This document shows, in pieces, positions 18,709-27,168 of a stretch of 64,000 nt of DNA. The number at the start of each line of letters is the position of its first letter. Positions within the stretch are counted from its first letter, which is position 1. The notes below the pieces were generated by a model. It worked only from the letters and a program-made list of their open reading frames with translations. It ran no database searches and was not told the origin of the DNA. A program made the translations under genes and the position numbers. Source of the DNA: Glycomyces terrestris (GTDB taxonomy: Bacteria; Actinomycetota; Actinomycetes; Mycobacteriales; Micromonosporaceae); NCBI RefSeq assembly GCF_003933745.1, contig NZ_RSEB01000004.1, positions 620,001 to 684,000 on the forward strand. Reading direction: 5' to 3'.

Positions 18709-20121
18709 ATGGCAGACGTTCAGACCTCCGTACGCACGAGACACGGGCGGCGGCTCGCCCGCGCGGCCGCCGCCGTCGCCGCGGGCGCCGCGCTCATCGC
18801 GAGCGTCGGCCTCGCGATCGCGAACGCCGACGCGCAGACCGACCCCGCGGCCGCCCAGACCTGGAACCTCGTCTGGTCCGACGAGTTCAACGGGTCCGCC
18901 GGCCAGCTGCCCTCGGCGGCCGACTGGCAGTTCGACCTCGGCAACTCCTACCCCGGCGGGCCCGCGAACTGGGGCACCGGCGAGATCGCGTCCCACACGA
19001 ACGACCCCGCGAACGTCTCCCTGGACGGCAGCGGCAACCTCAAGATCACCGCGCTGCGCGACGGCGCCGGCGCGTGGACCTCCGCGCGCATCGAGACCGT
19101 CCGCGCCGACTTCAAGGCGCCCTCCGGCGGCACCCTCGCGATCGAGGGGCGCCTCCAGCTCCCCCAGGTCAGCGGGGACGCCGCGCTCGGCTACTGGCCC
19201 GCGTTCTGGGCCCTGGGCTCGCCGTTCCGCGGGAACTACTGGAACTGGCCGGGCATCGGCGAGTACGACATCATGGAGAACGTGAACGGGCAGGGCACCG
19301 TCCACGGCGTCCTCCACTGCGGCGTCGCCCCCGGCGGCCCCTGCAACGAGTTCAACGGCCTCGGCGGCACCACCCAGTGCGGCGGGTCCTGCCGCAACGG
19401 CTTCCACACCTACCGCTTCGAGTGGGACGACTCCGGCGCGTCGGGCCAGCTGCGCTGGTACGCCGACGGGCAGCTGTTCCACACCGTGAACGAGAGCGCC
19501 CTCCCGGCCGACACGTGGGCGTCGATGACGGACCACGCCGGCTACTTCATCCTGCTCAACCTGGCGATGGGCGGGGCGTTCCCCGACGGGGTCGCGGGCC
19601 ACGCGACGCCGACCGCGGCGACGCAGCCGGGCGCCTCGATGCTCGTCGACTACGTGCGGGTCTACACCGCGGGCGGCTCGGGCGAGCCGACCGGGGAGCC
19701 GACCACCTCCCCCGGCGGGGGCGGGAACCGCGACGCGTACGCGGCGATCGAGGCGACCTCGTTCGACGGCTCCTCCAGCGGCCTGCCGGCGGCGGGCGGG
19801 GCGATCGGCCCGCTCGGCGACGGCGACTGGGTCCGCTACGACGACGTGGACTTCGGGTCCTCGGCCCCGCTCGACTTCATGGCCCGCGTCGCCTCCGGCG
19901 CCGCCGGCGGGGTCAGCGGCCTGGTCGAAGTCCGGATCGACTCGCGGACGGCCGCGCCCATCGGGTCGTTCGCCGTGGCGAACACCGGCGGCTGGACCGC
20001 GTGGCGCGACGTCCCCGGGAACGTGTCCCGCGTGACCGGCGTCCACGACGTGTACCTGACGTTCACGTCCGGGCAGAGCCAGGACTTCGTGTCCGTCGAC
20101 CGGTTCCACTTCCGGCGCTGA
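18709..20121 (+). CDS. Secreted GH16 beta-1,3-glucanase with CBM6
   Basis: 470 residues from ATG 18709, behind GAGGAG. A signal peptide with an Arg-rich start (TRHGRRLARAAAAVAAGAAL) ends near residue 43. The GH16 domain (about 50-325) has the catalytic motif GEYDIMEN (E185, D187, E190) and the substrate-groove segment YWPAFWALGSP. A short Gly/Pro/Thr linker leads to a CBM6-type domain (about 345-470) ending DFVSVDRFHFRR. It should cut laminarin-like glucan outside the cell and feed the transporter coded next. The two operators upstream tie it to the LacI gene of this cluster. Confidence 0.92.
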   Translation: MADVQTSVRTRHGRRLARAAAAVAAGAALIASVGLAIANADAQTDPAAAQTWNLVWSDEFNGSAGQLPSAADWQFDLGNSYPGGPANWGTGEIASHTNDPANVSLDGSGNLKITALRDGAGAWTSARIETVRADFKAPSGGTLAIEGRLQLPQVSGDAALGYWPAFWALGSPFRGNYWNWPGIGEYDIMENVNGQGTVHGVLHCGVAPGGPCNEFNGLGGTTQCGGSCRNGFHTYRFEWDDSGASGQLRWYADGQLFHTVNESALPADTWASMTDHAGYFILLNLAMGGAFPDGVAGHATPTAATQPGASMLVDYVRVYTAGGSGEPTGEPTTSPGGGGNRDAYAAIEATSFDGSSSGLPAAGGAIGPLGDGDWVRYDDVDFGSSAPLDFMARVASGAAGGVSGLVEVRIDSRTAAPIGSFAVANTGGWTAWRDVPGNVSRVTGVHDVYLTFTSGQSQDFVSVDRFHFRR

Positions 20122-20125
20122 TCCC

Positions 20126-20157
20126 CCGGGGTGCGGGCGGGTCCGCCCGCACCCCGG
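20126..20157 (+). terminator. Terminator after the glucanase gene
   Basis: A perfect 15-bp GC stem (20126-20140 with 20143-20157) closed by a GT loop, five bases after the stop codon. Confidence 0.75.
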
Positions 20158-20161
20158 CCCG

Positions 20162-20180
20162 GTGGCATGTCACATGCCAC
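20162..20180. repeat. Dispersed palindrome, short form, 3' of glucanase
   Basis: GTGGCATGTCACATGCCAC, palindromic except at the centre, four bases past the terminator. Confidence 0.65.
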
Positions 20181-20226
20181 ACCCCTGCTTGAGGGGGCGC
20201 CTGCCGCCGGCGGAGACCGCCGGTTG

Positions 20227-20244
20227 CGAGAGAGCGCTCTCTCA
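20227..20244. promoter_or_regulatory. LacI-family operator 3 (binding-protein gene)
   Basis: CGAGAGAGCGCTCTCTCA, one base from a perfect copy of operator 1, 53 bases before the GTG of the sugar-binding protein gene. Confidence 0.85.
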
Positions 20245-20296
20245 TCGCGCGCGAGCGTGAATCCCTCATCCGAATCCCGACCACAGTGGAGAACCA

Positions 20297-21559
20297 GTGA
20301 ACACAAGCAGACCGATCCGCGCCGCGGCCCTCGCCGCGGCCCTCGTCACGGCGGCGGGCCTGACCGCCTGCTCGGGCGGGGAGGACGACGGCAAGATCAC
20401 GTTGAGCGTCGGCCTGTTCGGCGACTTCGGCTTCGGCCCGCTCTACGAGGAGTACACGAAGCTCCACCCCGACATCGAGTTCGAGGAGCGGATCTCCGAG
20501 TTCGCCGACCACCACACGAACCTGACCACGCACCTGGCGACCGGATCGGGCGCGGCCGACATCGAGGCGGTGGAGGTCGGGTACATCTCGCAGTACACCG
20601 CCCAGCCCGACCGGTTCCACGACCTCCTCGACCTCGGCGCCGACGAGCTCGAGGGCCAGTGGCTGGACTGGAAGTGGCAGCAGGCGCTGTCGGCCGACGG
20701 CGAGTCCCTCATCGGGCTCGGCACCGACGTCGGCGGCATGGCCATGTGCTATCGCCGCGACCTGTTCGAGGCCGCGGGCCTGCCGGTCGAGCGCGACGAG
20801 GTGTCGGCGCTGTGGGCGGAGTCGTGGGCGGACTACGTGGCCGTCGGTGAGCAGTACACGGCCGACACCGGCGGGTACTTCTTCGAGTCCTCCGGGAACA
20901 TGTTCCGCGCCATGGTCGAGCAGGCCGAGGAGGGCGTGTACGACCGCGAGGACAACCTCATCGTCGAGTCGAACCCGGCGATCGGCGAGGCGTGGGACCT
21001 GACCGTGCAGGCGATCGAGGCCGGGATGTCGAACCGGCTGACGGCGTGGACGCCGGAGTGGAACGCCGGCTTCAACGAGGGCACGTTCGCCACGATCATC
21101 TGCCCCGCGTGGATGACCTCGTACATCGAGACGAACGCGCCGGACGCGGCCGGGCTGTGGGACATCGCGACCGTGCCCGGCGGGGCCGGGAACATGGGCG
21201 GCTCGCACCTGGTGCTGCCCGCGCAAGGCGAGCACGCCGAGGAGGCGTACGCGTTCATCGAGTGGCTCACCGCGCCCGAGCAGCAGCTCAAGGTCTTCGA
21301 GGCGACCGGGAACTTCCCGTCCACGCCCGAGCTGTACGAGGACCCGGCGCTGACGGGCCTGACGAAGCCGTACTTCAACGAGGCGCCCGTGGGCGAGATC
21401 TTCACCGCCGCCGCGCAGGCCGTGCGCCCGCAGTACCAGGGCCCGCTCCAGGGCGACGTGCTCGCCACGATCGGGCAGGGCCTAGGCCGCATCGAGGACG
21501 GCAGCCAGTCGCCCGAGGAGGCGTGGAGCCAGGTGCTCTCGGACCTCGAATCGTTCTAG
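20297..21559 (+). CDS. Sugar ABC transporter, substrate-binding lipoprotein
   Basis: 420 residues from GTG 20297. The lipoprotein signal ends at LTAC (Cys about 25). The mature part is a family 1 extracellular solute-binding protein, with ATHLATGSGAADIEAVEVG, SWADYVAVGEQY, and the closing helices EAYAFIEWLTAPEQQLKVFE. It resembles cellobiose-type binding proteins. With the glucanase and the shared operators, laminari-oligosaccharides are the likeliest ligand, which is inference. Two permeases follow. No ATPase gene is present, so it probably relies on a shared multi-sugar ATPase coded elsewhere. Confidence 0.9.
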   Translation: MNTSRPIRAAALAAALVTAAGLTACSGGEDDGKITLSVGLFGDFGFGPLYEEYTKLHPDIEFEERISEFADHHTNLTTHLATGSGAADIEAVEVGYISQYTAQPDRFHDLLDLGADELEGQWLDWKWQQALSADGESLIGLGTDVGGMAMCYRRDLFEAAGLPVERDEVSALWAESWADYVAVGEQYTADTGGYFFESSGNMFRAMVEQAEEGVYDREDNLIVESNPAIGEAWDLTVQAIEAGMSNRLTAWTPEWNAGFNEGTFATIICPAWMTSYIETNAPDAAGLWDIATVPGGAGNMGGSHLVLPAQGEHAEEAYAFIEWLTAPEQQLKVFEATGNFPSTPELYEDPALTGLTKPYFNEAPVGEIFTAAAQAVRPQYQGPLQGDVLATIGQGLGRIEDGSQSPEEAWSQVLSDLESF

Positions 21560-21569
21560 CCCCAGTGGA

Positions 21570-21598
21570 GGGCGGCGGGCCCGGCGGGCCCGCCGCCC
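21570..21598 (+). terminator. Intra-operon hairpin after the binding-protein gene
   Basis: A 13-bp perfect stem (21570-21582 with 21586-21598) and a three-base loop. It would lower permease expression relative to the binding protein. Downstream, 21593-21690 holds a loose direct repeat built on CCCGGAYCGGGGCGGCC. Confidence 0.65.
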
Positions 21599-21804
21599 GG
21601 ACCGGGGCGGCCCGTGTCACGGCGCAGCACGCCCGCCCGGATCGGGGCGGCCGCCCCGCGTCACGGCGTCTTGTGCCCCGGCGCGCCACGCCTAGTCCGC
21701 CCGGAAGTCGCCGCTCGCGGCACCCGGTCCGTCCGGGGCCGGCCGCCGCCCGCGGCGCCGCCGCTTGCGCCCCTCCTCCTCCCTCCGACCGTGAAAGCGA
21801 CCCG

Positions 21805-22755
21805 ATGACCATCGCCGCCAAGGGGACCGGCCGCCCCGGCCCCGCGGGCCTCCTGCGCTACCGCCTGGACCTGAAGGCCTCCCCGTACCTGTACATCGCC
21901 CCGTTCTTCGTGCTGTTCGCCGTGTTCGGGCTGTTCCCGCTCGCATTCACCGCGTGGGTGTCCGCCCACGAGTGGAGCCTGCTCTCCGACGAGCGCGTGT
22001 TCGTCGGGTTCGGGAACTACGCGACGCTGCTGAACGACCCGTACTTCTGGAACGCGCTCGGCAACACGATCTCGATCCTGCTGCTCGCCACCGTCCCGCA
22101 GCTGCTGGCGGCGCTCCTGCTCGCGCACGTGCTGACGCTGCGGCTGCGCGCGCAGACGTTCTGGCGCATGGGGATGCTCCTGCCGAACGTCGCCTCCGTG
22201 GTGGCGGTCGCGGTCATCTTCAGCCAGCTGTTCGGCCGCGACTTCGGGCTGATCAACTGGGTCCTGGAGTCCGTGGGCGCGGGCCGCATCGACTGGCAGG
22301 CCGGCAGTGCCACGTCACATATCGCGATCGCGGTGATGGTGGCGTGGAAGTGGACCGGCTACAACGCCCTTATCTACCTGGCGGCGATGCAGGCGGTGCC
22401 GCGGGAGGTGTACGAGGCCGCGCACCTCGACGGGGCGTCGCGCCTCCAGCAGCTGTTCCACGTGACCGTGCCGATGATCCGGCCGACGATCGTGTTCACG
22501 GTGATCGTGTCGACGATCTACGGCCTCCAGATCTTCGCCGAGCCGCAGCTGTTCGGCGGCGGCGGGCAGAACGGCGTCACGGGCGGCGCGTCCCGCCAGT
22601 TCCAGACGCTCACCCTGTACCTGTACGAGCACGGCTTCAACCGCGGCTTCGAGTTCGGGTACGCCTCGGCCGTGGCCTGGACGATGTTCGCCGTCATCGT
22701 CCTCGTCGCCCTCCTCAACTACCTGTTCGTCCGTCGCATCAGGAGCGCCTCGTGA
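21805..22755 (+). CDS. Sugar ABC transporter permease 1
   Basis: 316 residues with six predicted membrane helices, starting YLYIAPFFVLFAVFGLFPLA. The ATPase-contact (EAA) loop reads VYEAAHLDGASRLQQLFHVT, placing it in the MalF/UgpA class. It overlaps permease 2 by four bases (GTGA). A short dispersed palindrome lies in the loop GSATSHIAIA. It works with the binding protein coded upstream and an ATPase from elsewhere. Confidence 0.93.
   Translation: MTIAAKGTGRPGPAGLLRYRLDLKASPYLYIAPFFVLFAVFGLFPLAFTAWVSAHEWSLLSDERVFVGFGNYATLLNDPYFWNALGNTISILLLATVPQLLAALLLAHVLTLRLRAQTFWRMGMLLPNVASVVAVAVIFSQLFGRDFGLINWVLESVGAGRIDWQAGSATSHIAIAVMVAWKWTGYNALIYLAAMQAVPREVYEAAHLDGASRLQQLFHVTVPMIRPTIVFTVIVSTIYGLQIFAEPQLFGGGGQNGVTGGASRQFQTLTLYLYEHGFNRGFEFGYASAVAWTMFAVIVLVALLNYLFVRRIRSAS
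22308..22326. repeat. Dispersed palindrome, short form (degenerate), inside permease 1
   Basis: GTGCCACGTCACATATCGC. The left arm is kept and the right arm is changed. It spells SATSHIA with the rare codons AGT and TCA. Confidence 0.45.
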
Positions 22756-23693
22756 CCGCCGTGAACCTCGCCGACCGCACCGCCGACCAGCCCGCCGCCG
22801 ACTCCCGGCGGTCGAGCCGCACAGCCTTGCCGGGCCGGCCCGACCGCCGGGCCCGGGCCCGCCTGCGCGCCCTGCGCGAGCAGCCCGGCCGCCTCGCCTA
22901 CCTGACGCTCGTCGCGGTCCTGTTCTTCTCGGGGTTCCCGCTGTACTACAGCTTCGTGGTGGCGTCGCGGGACAACTCGGCGCTGGCGACGGTCCCGCCG
23001 CCGGTGCTGCCGGGCGCGAACCTGGTCGAGAACGTGCGGCGCGTGTTCGACACGGTGCCGTTCGGGACGGCGCTGCTGAACTCGGTCGTGGTGAGCGGCA
23101 CGGTGACGGCGTCGGTGGTGTTCTTCTCGACGCTGGCCGGGTTCGCGTTCGCGAAGCTGGAGTTCAAGGGCGCCAAGGTGCTCCTGGTGTCGGTGGTGGC
23201 GACGATGATGGTGCCGGTGCAGCTGGGCGTCATCCCGCTGTTCATGCTCATGGTGGAGCTGGAGTGGACGGACACGCTGTGGGCGGTGATCGCGCCGGGC
23301 CTGGTGAGCGCGTTCGGGGTGTTCTTCATGACGCAGTACCTGCGCGGGGCGCTGCCGGGGTCGCTGATCGAGTCGGCGCGGATGGACGGGGCCTCGACGT
23401 TCCGGATCTTCTGGCAGATCGTGATGCCGGCGGCGCGACCGGCCGCGGTGGTGCTCGGGGTGCTCACGTTCCTGACCGCGTGGAACGACTACTTCTGGCC
23501 GCTCATCGTCCTCTCCAGCCCCGAGCACCAGACGGTCCAGGTGGCGCTGTCGACGCTGTCGGGCGGGTACGTGACGGACCAGTCGCTGGTGCTGACCGGG
23601 ACGATGCTGGCTACGCTTCCTCTGCTGGCGGTGTTCGCGCTCTTGGGCAAGTACATGATCAGCGGGATCATGCAGGGCGCGGTCAAGGGCTGA
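22752..23693 (+). CDS. Sugar ABC transporter permease 2
   Basis: 313 residues from a GTG that overlaps the permease 1 stop. A charged Arg-rich N-terminus of about 50 residues precedes the first helix. The EAA loop reads IESARMDGASTFRIFWQIVM, and the C-terminus has the MalG-type segment SLVLTGTMLATLPLLAVFAL. Partner of permease 1 in the presumed glucan-oligosaccharide importer. Confidence 0.93.
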   Translation: MTAVNLADRTADQPAADSRRSSRTALPGRPDRRARARLRALREQPGRLAYLTLVAVLFFSGFPLYYSFVVASRDNSALATVPPPVLPGANLVENVRRVFDTVPFGTALLNSVVVSGTVTASVVFFSTLAGFAFAKLEFKGAKVLLVSVVATMMVPVQLGVIPLFMLMVELEWTDTLWAVIAPGLVSAFGVFFMTQYLRGALPGSLIESARMDGASTFRIFWQIVMPAARPAAVVLGVLTFLTAWNDYFWPLIVLSSPEHQTVQVALSTLSGGYVTDQSLVLTGTMLATLPLLAVFALLGKYMISGIMQGAVKG

Positions 23694-23715
23694 CACGGAG
23701 ACGGAGGCGGACGCG

Positions 23716-24747
23716 ATGCGGCGTGCGGATGCGGGGCCGGTGCGGGGCGCCCGCCAGGGGCGGCCGACCCTGGAGGAGGTCGCCGAGCGGGCGGGGGTGT
23801 CGCGCGCGACGGTCTCCCGGGTCGTGAACGGGCAGACCACGGTGAACGAGGACCTGCGGCGGGCCGTGGAGGCCGCGGCCGACGAGCTCGGGTACGTGCC
23901 GCACGCCGCCGCGCGGTCGCTGGTGACGCACCGGACGGACTCGGTGGCGCTCATCCTCCCCGAGTCCCCGAACCGCGTGTTCTCGGACGACCAGTTCTTC
24001 CCGGGCGTCATCCGCGGGGTCGCGACCGAGCTGGACGCGGCCGGGAAGCTCCTGGTGCTCATGACGACCGGGTCGGCGGAGGCCCGCCAGCGCGCGGAGC
24101 GGTACGCGGTGGGCGGGCACGTGGACGGGGTGATGTTCGCGTCGCTGCACGACGCGGACCTGCTGCCGGAGCTGATGATCCGGCGGGGGGTGCCGGTGGT
24201 GTGCAACGGGCTGCCGCAGCTGGAGGCGCCGTGCATCGACGTCGACCATGCGGGCGGGGTGCGGGCGGCCGTGGAGTACCTGGTGGCGCAGGGGCGGCGG
24301 CGGATCGCGTCGATCGCGGGGCCGCTGGACATGGTGGCGGGGCGGGCGCGTCTGGACGGGTACCGGGAGGTGCTGGCGGAGGCGGACCGGCGGGCGATCG
24401 TGGCGGTCGGGGACTTCACGGCGGAGTCGGGTCAGACGGCGATGCGGCAGCTGCTGGCGGACGAGCCGGAGTTGGACGCGGTGTTCGTGGCGTCGGACCT
24501 GATGGCGCACGGGGCGCTCCAGGCGCTGCGGGAGGCGGGGCGGCGGGTGCCGGAGGACGTGGCGGTGGTGGGGTTCGACGACATCGCGCTGGCGTCGTAT
24601 TCGGATCCGCCGCTGACGACGGTGCGGCAGCCGATCGCGGAGATCGGGCGGACGATGGCGCGGACGATGCTGCGGCTGCTGGAGGGCGGCGAGGTGGCGC
24701 CGATGACGATCCTGCCGACGGAGCTGGTGGTGCGGGAGTCGGCGTGA
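23716..24747 (+). CDS. LacI family repressor of the glucan-utilisation cluster
   Basis: 343 residues. The helix-turn-helix is typical: RPTLEEVAERAGVSRATVSR then VVNGQTTVNE and the hinge RSLVTHRTDSVALIL. The periplasmic-binding-like core ends with GFDDIALASYSDPPLTTVRQ. A strong GGAGG lies before the ATG, 22 bases after permease 2, so it is probably cotranscribed and autoregulated. The three GAGAGCGCTCTC-type palindromes at 18.6, 18.7 and 20.2 kb are its likely sites. The inducer would be a short glucan product. Confidence 0.92.
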   Translation: MRRADAGPVRGARQGRPTLEEVAERAGVSRATVSRVVNGQTTVNEDLRRAVEAAADELGYVPHAAARSLVTHRTDSVALILPESPNRVFSDDQFFPGVIRGVATELDAAGKLLVLMTTGSAEARQRAERYAVGGHVDGVMFASLHDADLLPELMIRRGVPVVCNGLPQLEAPCIDVDHAGGVRAAVEYLVAQGRRRIASIAGPLDMVAGRARLDGYREVLAEADRRAIVAVGDFTAESGQTAMRQLLADEPELDAVFVASDLMAHGALQALREAGRRVPEDVAVVGFDDIALASYSDPPLTTVRQPIAEIGRTMARTMLRLLEGGEVAPMTILPTELVVRESA

Positions 24748-24758
24748 GGGCGCGCCGG

Positions 24759-24787
24759 AGCCCGGGTCCGCTCGCGCGGCCCGGGCT
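24759..24787. terminator. Hairpin after the lacI-type gene
   Basis: Eight-base arms AGCCCGGG/CCCGGGCT around 13 bases, 11 bases after the stop. Confidence 0.5.
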
Positions 24788-24853
24788 GCGGGTCGTTCTG
24801 TCCTGGTTGCGGCCGCTTCCGCGCGCCCGCCGGGCGCGTGCGGTGCGGCCTGG

Positions 24854-24997
24854 CTAGGTGAAGACGCTCACCCCGCCGGGGCCGACCAGCAGGCCGACGA
24901 TGATGACCACGATCCCGAGGAGTACCTGGCCTCGGAAGATCATGTAGATACCGTAAACCACGAGTAGGACCGCGAGGATCCAGAGAATCAATGCCAT
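24854..24997 (-). CDS. Small membrane protein (47 aa)
   Basis: ATG 24997 to TAG 24854. Two hydrophobic segments (LILWILAVLLVVYGIYMIF and VLLGIVVIIVGLLVG) are followed by GPGGVSVFT. The composition and GPGG turn suggest a short conserved actinobacterial membrane protein. Local GC is lower than around it (TTG ATT CTC, TAC GGT ATC TAC ATG), and the frame is free of rare breaks. Function unknown. Confidence 0.65.
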   Translation of the reverse strand: MALILWILAVLLVVYGIYMIFRGQVLLGIVVIIVGLLVGPGGVSVFT

Positions 24998-25115
24998 GCG
25001 GTCCGTGTACCCATAGGCCGAAGGAATATGTCTACATGCTTCGAATCTCGTGGCGGCGGGGCCGGGGCGGGCGTGACGGGGCCGGATTGTCGGTGGGTCG
25101 TGGTGGACTGGTGCC

Positions 25116-26696
25116 GTGGAGGTCGCTCTGGTGCACGGGAGGGCCGGGGAGGGCTGGACGATGCCCCTGCCCGGTGGCGAGGTGGCCTATCACCGGGATC
25201 TGGCGGGTGCGGTGCGCGCGGCGGAGGCGGGCGGCGGGCCGCGGTGGGTGGTGGCGGACGCCGCGCGGGACTACGCGGTGCTGCTGGAGGCGGGGGCGCG
25301 GCTGGACCGGGTGCGCGACCTGCGGTTGGCGGAGCGGATCCTGTCGCGGGTGGAGGCGCATGAGCCGCCGGCGTTCGTGGTGGCGTCGGACCCGGACGCG
25401 GGGACGCTGTTCGAACGGGAGCCGGAGCCGGTGGACGGTCCGGCGGAGTTGACGCGGTTGCAGGCGGCGTGGCTGGACCAGCGGCGGCGGACGGCGAACG
25501 CGGCGATCCCGGGCTTGGGGGCGCTGCTGGCGGCGGAGTCGGCGGGGGCGCTGGTGGCGGCGGAGATGGGGCGGACGGGGGTGCCGTTCGACCGGGAGGT
25601 GCACGACCGACTGCTGCGGGACCTGCTGGGTCCGCGGCCGGCGAAGGGGCTGCGGCCGCGGAAGTTGCAGGCGCTGGCGGACCGGGTGTCGGAGGCGTTC
25701 GGGCACCAGTTGAACCCGGATTCGACGAAGCAGGTGCTGGCGGCGTTCCATGCGGCGGGCGTGGAGGTGAAGACGACGCACGCGTGGGAGCTGCATTCGG
25801 TGGACCATCCGGCGGTGGAGGCGCTGAAGGTGTACCGGGAGCATGCGCGGGTGTGGAGTGCGTTCGGGTGGAACTGGGCGGACGCGTGGGTGGGCGAGGG
25901 GCCGGGCGGCCGGGGCCGGTTCCGGCCGGTGTACATCGTGGGCGGGGCGGATACGGGGCGGTGGGGCACGGACGGGGGCGGGGCGTTGCAGTTGCCGCAT
26001 TCGGTGCGGGAGGCGATCCGGGCGGATCCGGGGTGGAAGCTGGTGGCGGCGGATGCGGCGCAGTTGGAGCCGCGGCTGCTGGCGGCGATCAGCGGGGACC
26101 GGGCGATGATCGCGGCGACGGCGGCGGACGACCTGTACACGGAGTTGGCGCCGAGTCTGGGCGGGGAGCGCGGGAAGGCGAAGATCGCGTTGATCTCGGC
26201 GATGTACGGGGGGACGGCCGGTGACGCGCGGCAGCTGGTGCTGCTCATGCGGGAGCGGTTCCCGGCGGCGTTCGAGAAGGTGGAGTCGGCGGCGCGCACG
26301 GGTGAGAAGGGCGGGCTGGTGCGGACGTGGCTGGGGCGCACGGTGCCGGCGCCGTCGGAGCGGTGGTGGCGGATGCTGAGTTCGGAGGACGGCACGAAGG
26401 CGTCGTCGAGCCGGGGCCGGTTCACGCGGAACTTCATCGTGCAGGGGACGGCGGCGGAATGGGCGCTGGTGCTGCTGGCGCTGCTGCGGCGGGAGCTGTT
26501 CGAGCGGGGGCTGGGCGAGCTGGTGTTCTTCCTGCACGACGAGGTGATGGTGCACTGCCCGGCGGAGCGGGCACCGGAGGTGGCGGCCGCGATCGAGCGG
26601 GCCGCGGAGGCCGCGACGCGGACGCTGTTCGGCGACGTGCCGGTGCGCATCCCGCTGCGCCCGAAGATCGTGGACAGCTACGCCGAGGCGAAGTAG
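25116..26696 (+). CDS. Family A DNA polymerase with 3'-5' exonuclease-like N-terminus
   Basis: 526 residues from GTG 25116. It matches the short actinobacterial bifunctional exonuclease/DNA polymerase type, which lacks the 5'-nuclease of Pol I. Polymerase motifs are present but variant. Motif A reads AADAAQLEPRLLAAISGD where Pol I has DYSQIELR. The O-helix region reads RGKAKIALISAMYG. Motif C is FFLHDEVMVH with the catalytic HDE. The N-terminal 170 residues look like a degraded exonuclease, with no clear set of acidic catalytic residues. A role in repair or lesion bypass is possible but not shown. It stands alone. Confidence 0.82.
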   Translation: MEVALVHGRAGEGWTMPLPGGEVAYHRDLAGAVRAAEAGGGPRWVVADAARDYAVLLEAGARLDRVRDLRLAERILSRVEAHEPPAFVVASDPDAGTLFEREPEPVDGPAELTRLQAAWLDQRRRTANAAIPGLGALLAAESAGALVAAEMGRTGVPFDREVHDRLLRDLLGPRPAKGLRPRKLQALADRVSEAFGHQLNPDSTKQVLAAFHAAGVEVKTTHAWELHSVDHPAVEALKVYREHARVWSAFGWNWADAWVGEGPGGRGRFRPVYIVGGADTGRWGTDGGGALQLPHSVREAIRADPGWKLVAADAAQLEPRLLAAISGDRAMIAATAADDLYTELAPSLGGERGKAKIALISAMYGGTAGDARQLVLLMRERFPAAFEKVESAARTGEKGGLVRTWLGRTVPAPSERWWRMLSSEDGTKASSSRGRFTRNFIVQGTAAEWALVLLALLRRELFERGLGELVFFLHDEVMVHCPAERAPEVAAAIERAAEAATRTLFGDVPVRIPLRPKIVDSYAEAK

Positions 26697-26751
26697 CGCA
26701 CCGGGCGCTGGGTCGTACTGAGTTTCAGGTGGGACCGGGGCCCGGGGTCGG

Positions 26752-26777
26752 GTGCCATGTGACATGTCATATGGCAT
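26752..26777. repeat. Dispersed palindrome, long form (most symmetric copy)
   Basis: Left half GTGCCATGTGACA and right half TGTCATATGGCAT form a near-perfect palindrome, 55 bases after the polymerase stop. Confidence 0.75.
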
Positions 26778-26861
26778 TCATCCTGGACATTGCGTTCAAA
26801 GAGCGGCGGCCAGCGCGGGGCTGCGGCCCGTCCGCAGCTGGTGCAGGATCGTTGCCGTGTT

Positions 26862-26944
26862 GCGCGGGGCGCGGGGCGCGGGGCGCGGGGCGCGGGGCGC
26901 GGGGCGCGGGGCGCGGGGCGCGGGGCGCGGGGCGCGGGGCGCGG
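26862..26944 (+). repeat. Heptanucleotide tandem array (GCGCGGG)n
   Basis: About twelve perfect copies of GCGCGGG between two genes. Seven-base units shift frame on every slip, but no gene crosses it. Both strands are very G- or C-rich. Confidence 0.9.
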
Positions 26945-27003
26945 ACGGAGTATGCGCGGCTTGTGTTGTCACGGCATCGCTGCTGGGGTTCGGGGTCGGG
27001 TGC

Positions 27004-27020
27004 CGCACTTGGGAAGTGCG
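27004..27020. promoter_or_regulatory. Operator-like palindrome upstream of ABC operon
   Basis: CGCACTTGGGAAGTGCG: perfect seven-base arms around GGG, about 150 bases before the ABC ATPase start. Confidence 0.45.
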
Positions 27021-27084
27021 TCATATCAGATGGTGGGCTCGGCTGTGGGGAGGAGGCGGGGCGGGGCGGGGCGCTGCTCGGGTC

Positions 27085-27102
27085 GTAGTACCCGGGTACC
27101 AC
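27085..27102. promoter_or_regulatory. Operator-like palindrome close to ABC operon start
   Basis: GTAGTACCCGGGTACCAC contains the perfect 12-base palindrome GTACCCGGGTAC, 66 bases before the ATG. It is a candidate site for the NarL-type regulator of this operon. Confidence 0.45.
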
Positions 27103-27168
27103 TCGCGTCTCGCAAGATCGCTCCCGAAACCGATGAACGGGGGCGGGTGCGGCCGTAGCGTCGTGGGC

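Larger units (their letters stand above)
26697..27168 (+). other. Gap of about 470 bases with repeats and palindromes, no gene seen
   Basis: Between the polymerase gene and the ABC operon. It holds the best copy of the dispersed palindrome, a heptamer array and two operator-like palindromes (each listed). Reading frames here are repeat artefacts. Confidence 0.6.

Noticed and set aside
26752..27168. N-terminal extension of the ABC ATPase through the heptamer array
   Set aside because: Composed of repeat-coded Gly-Ala-Arg residues; the family start MIEIEHLTKRYG lies at 27169.
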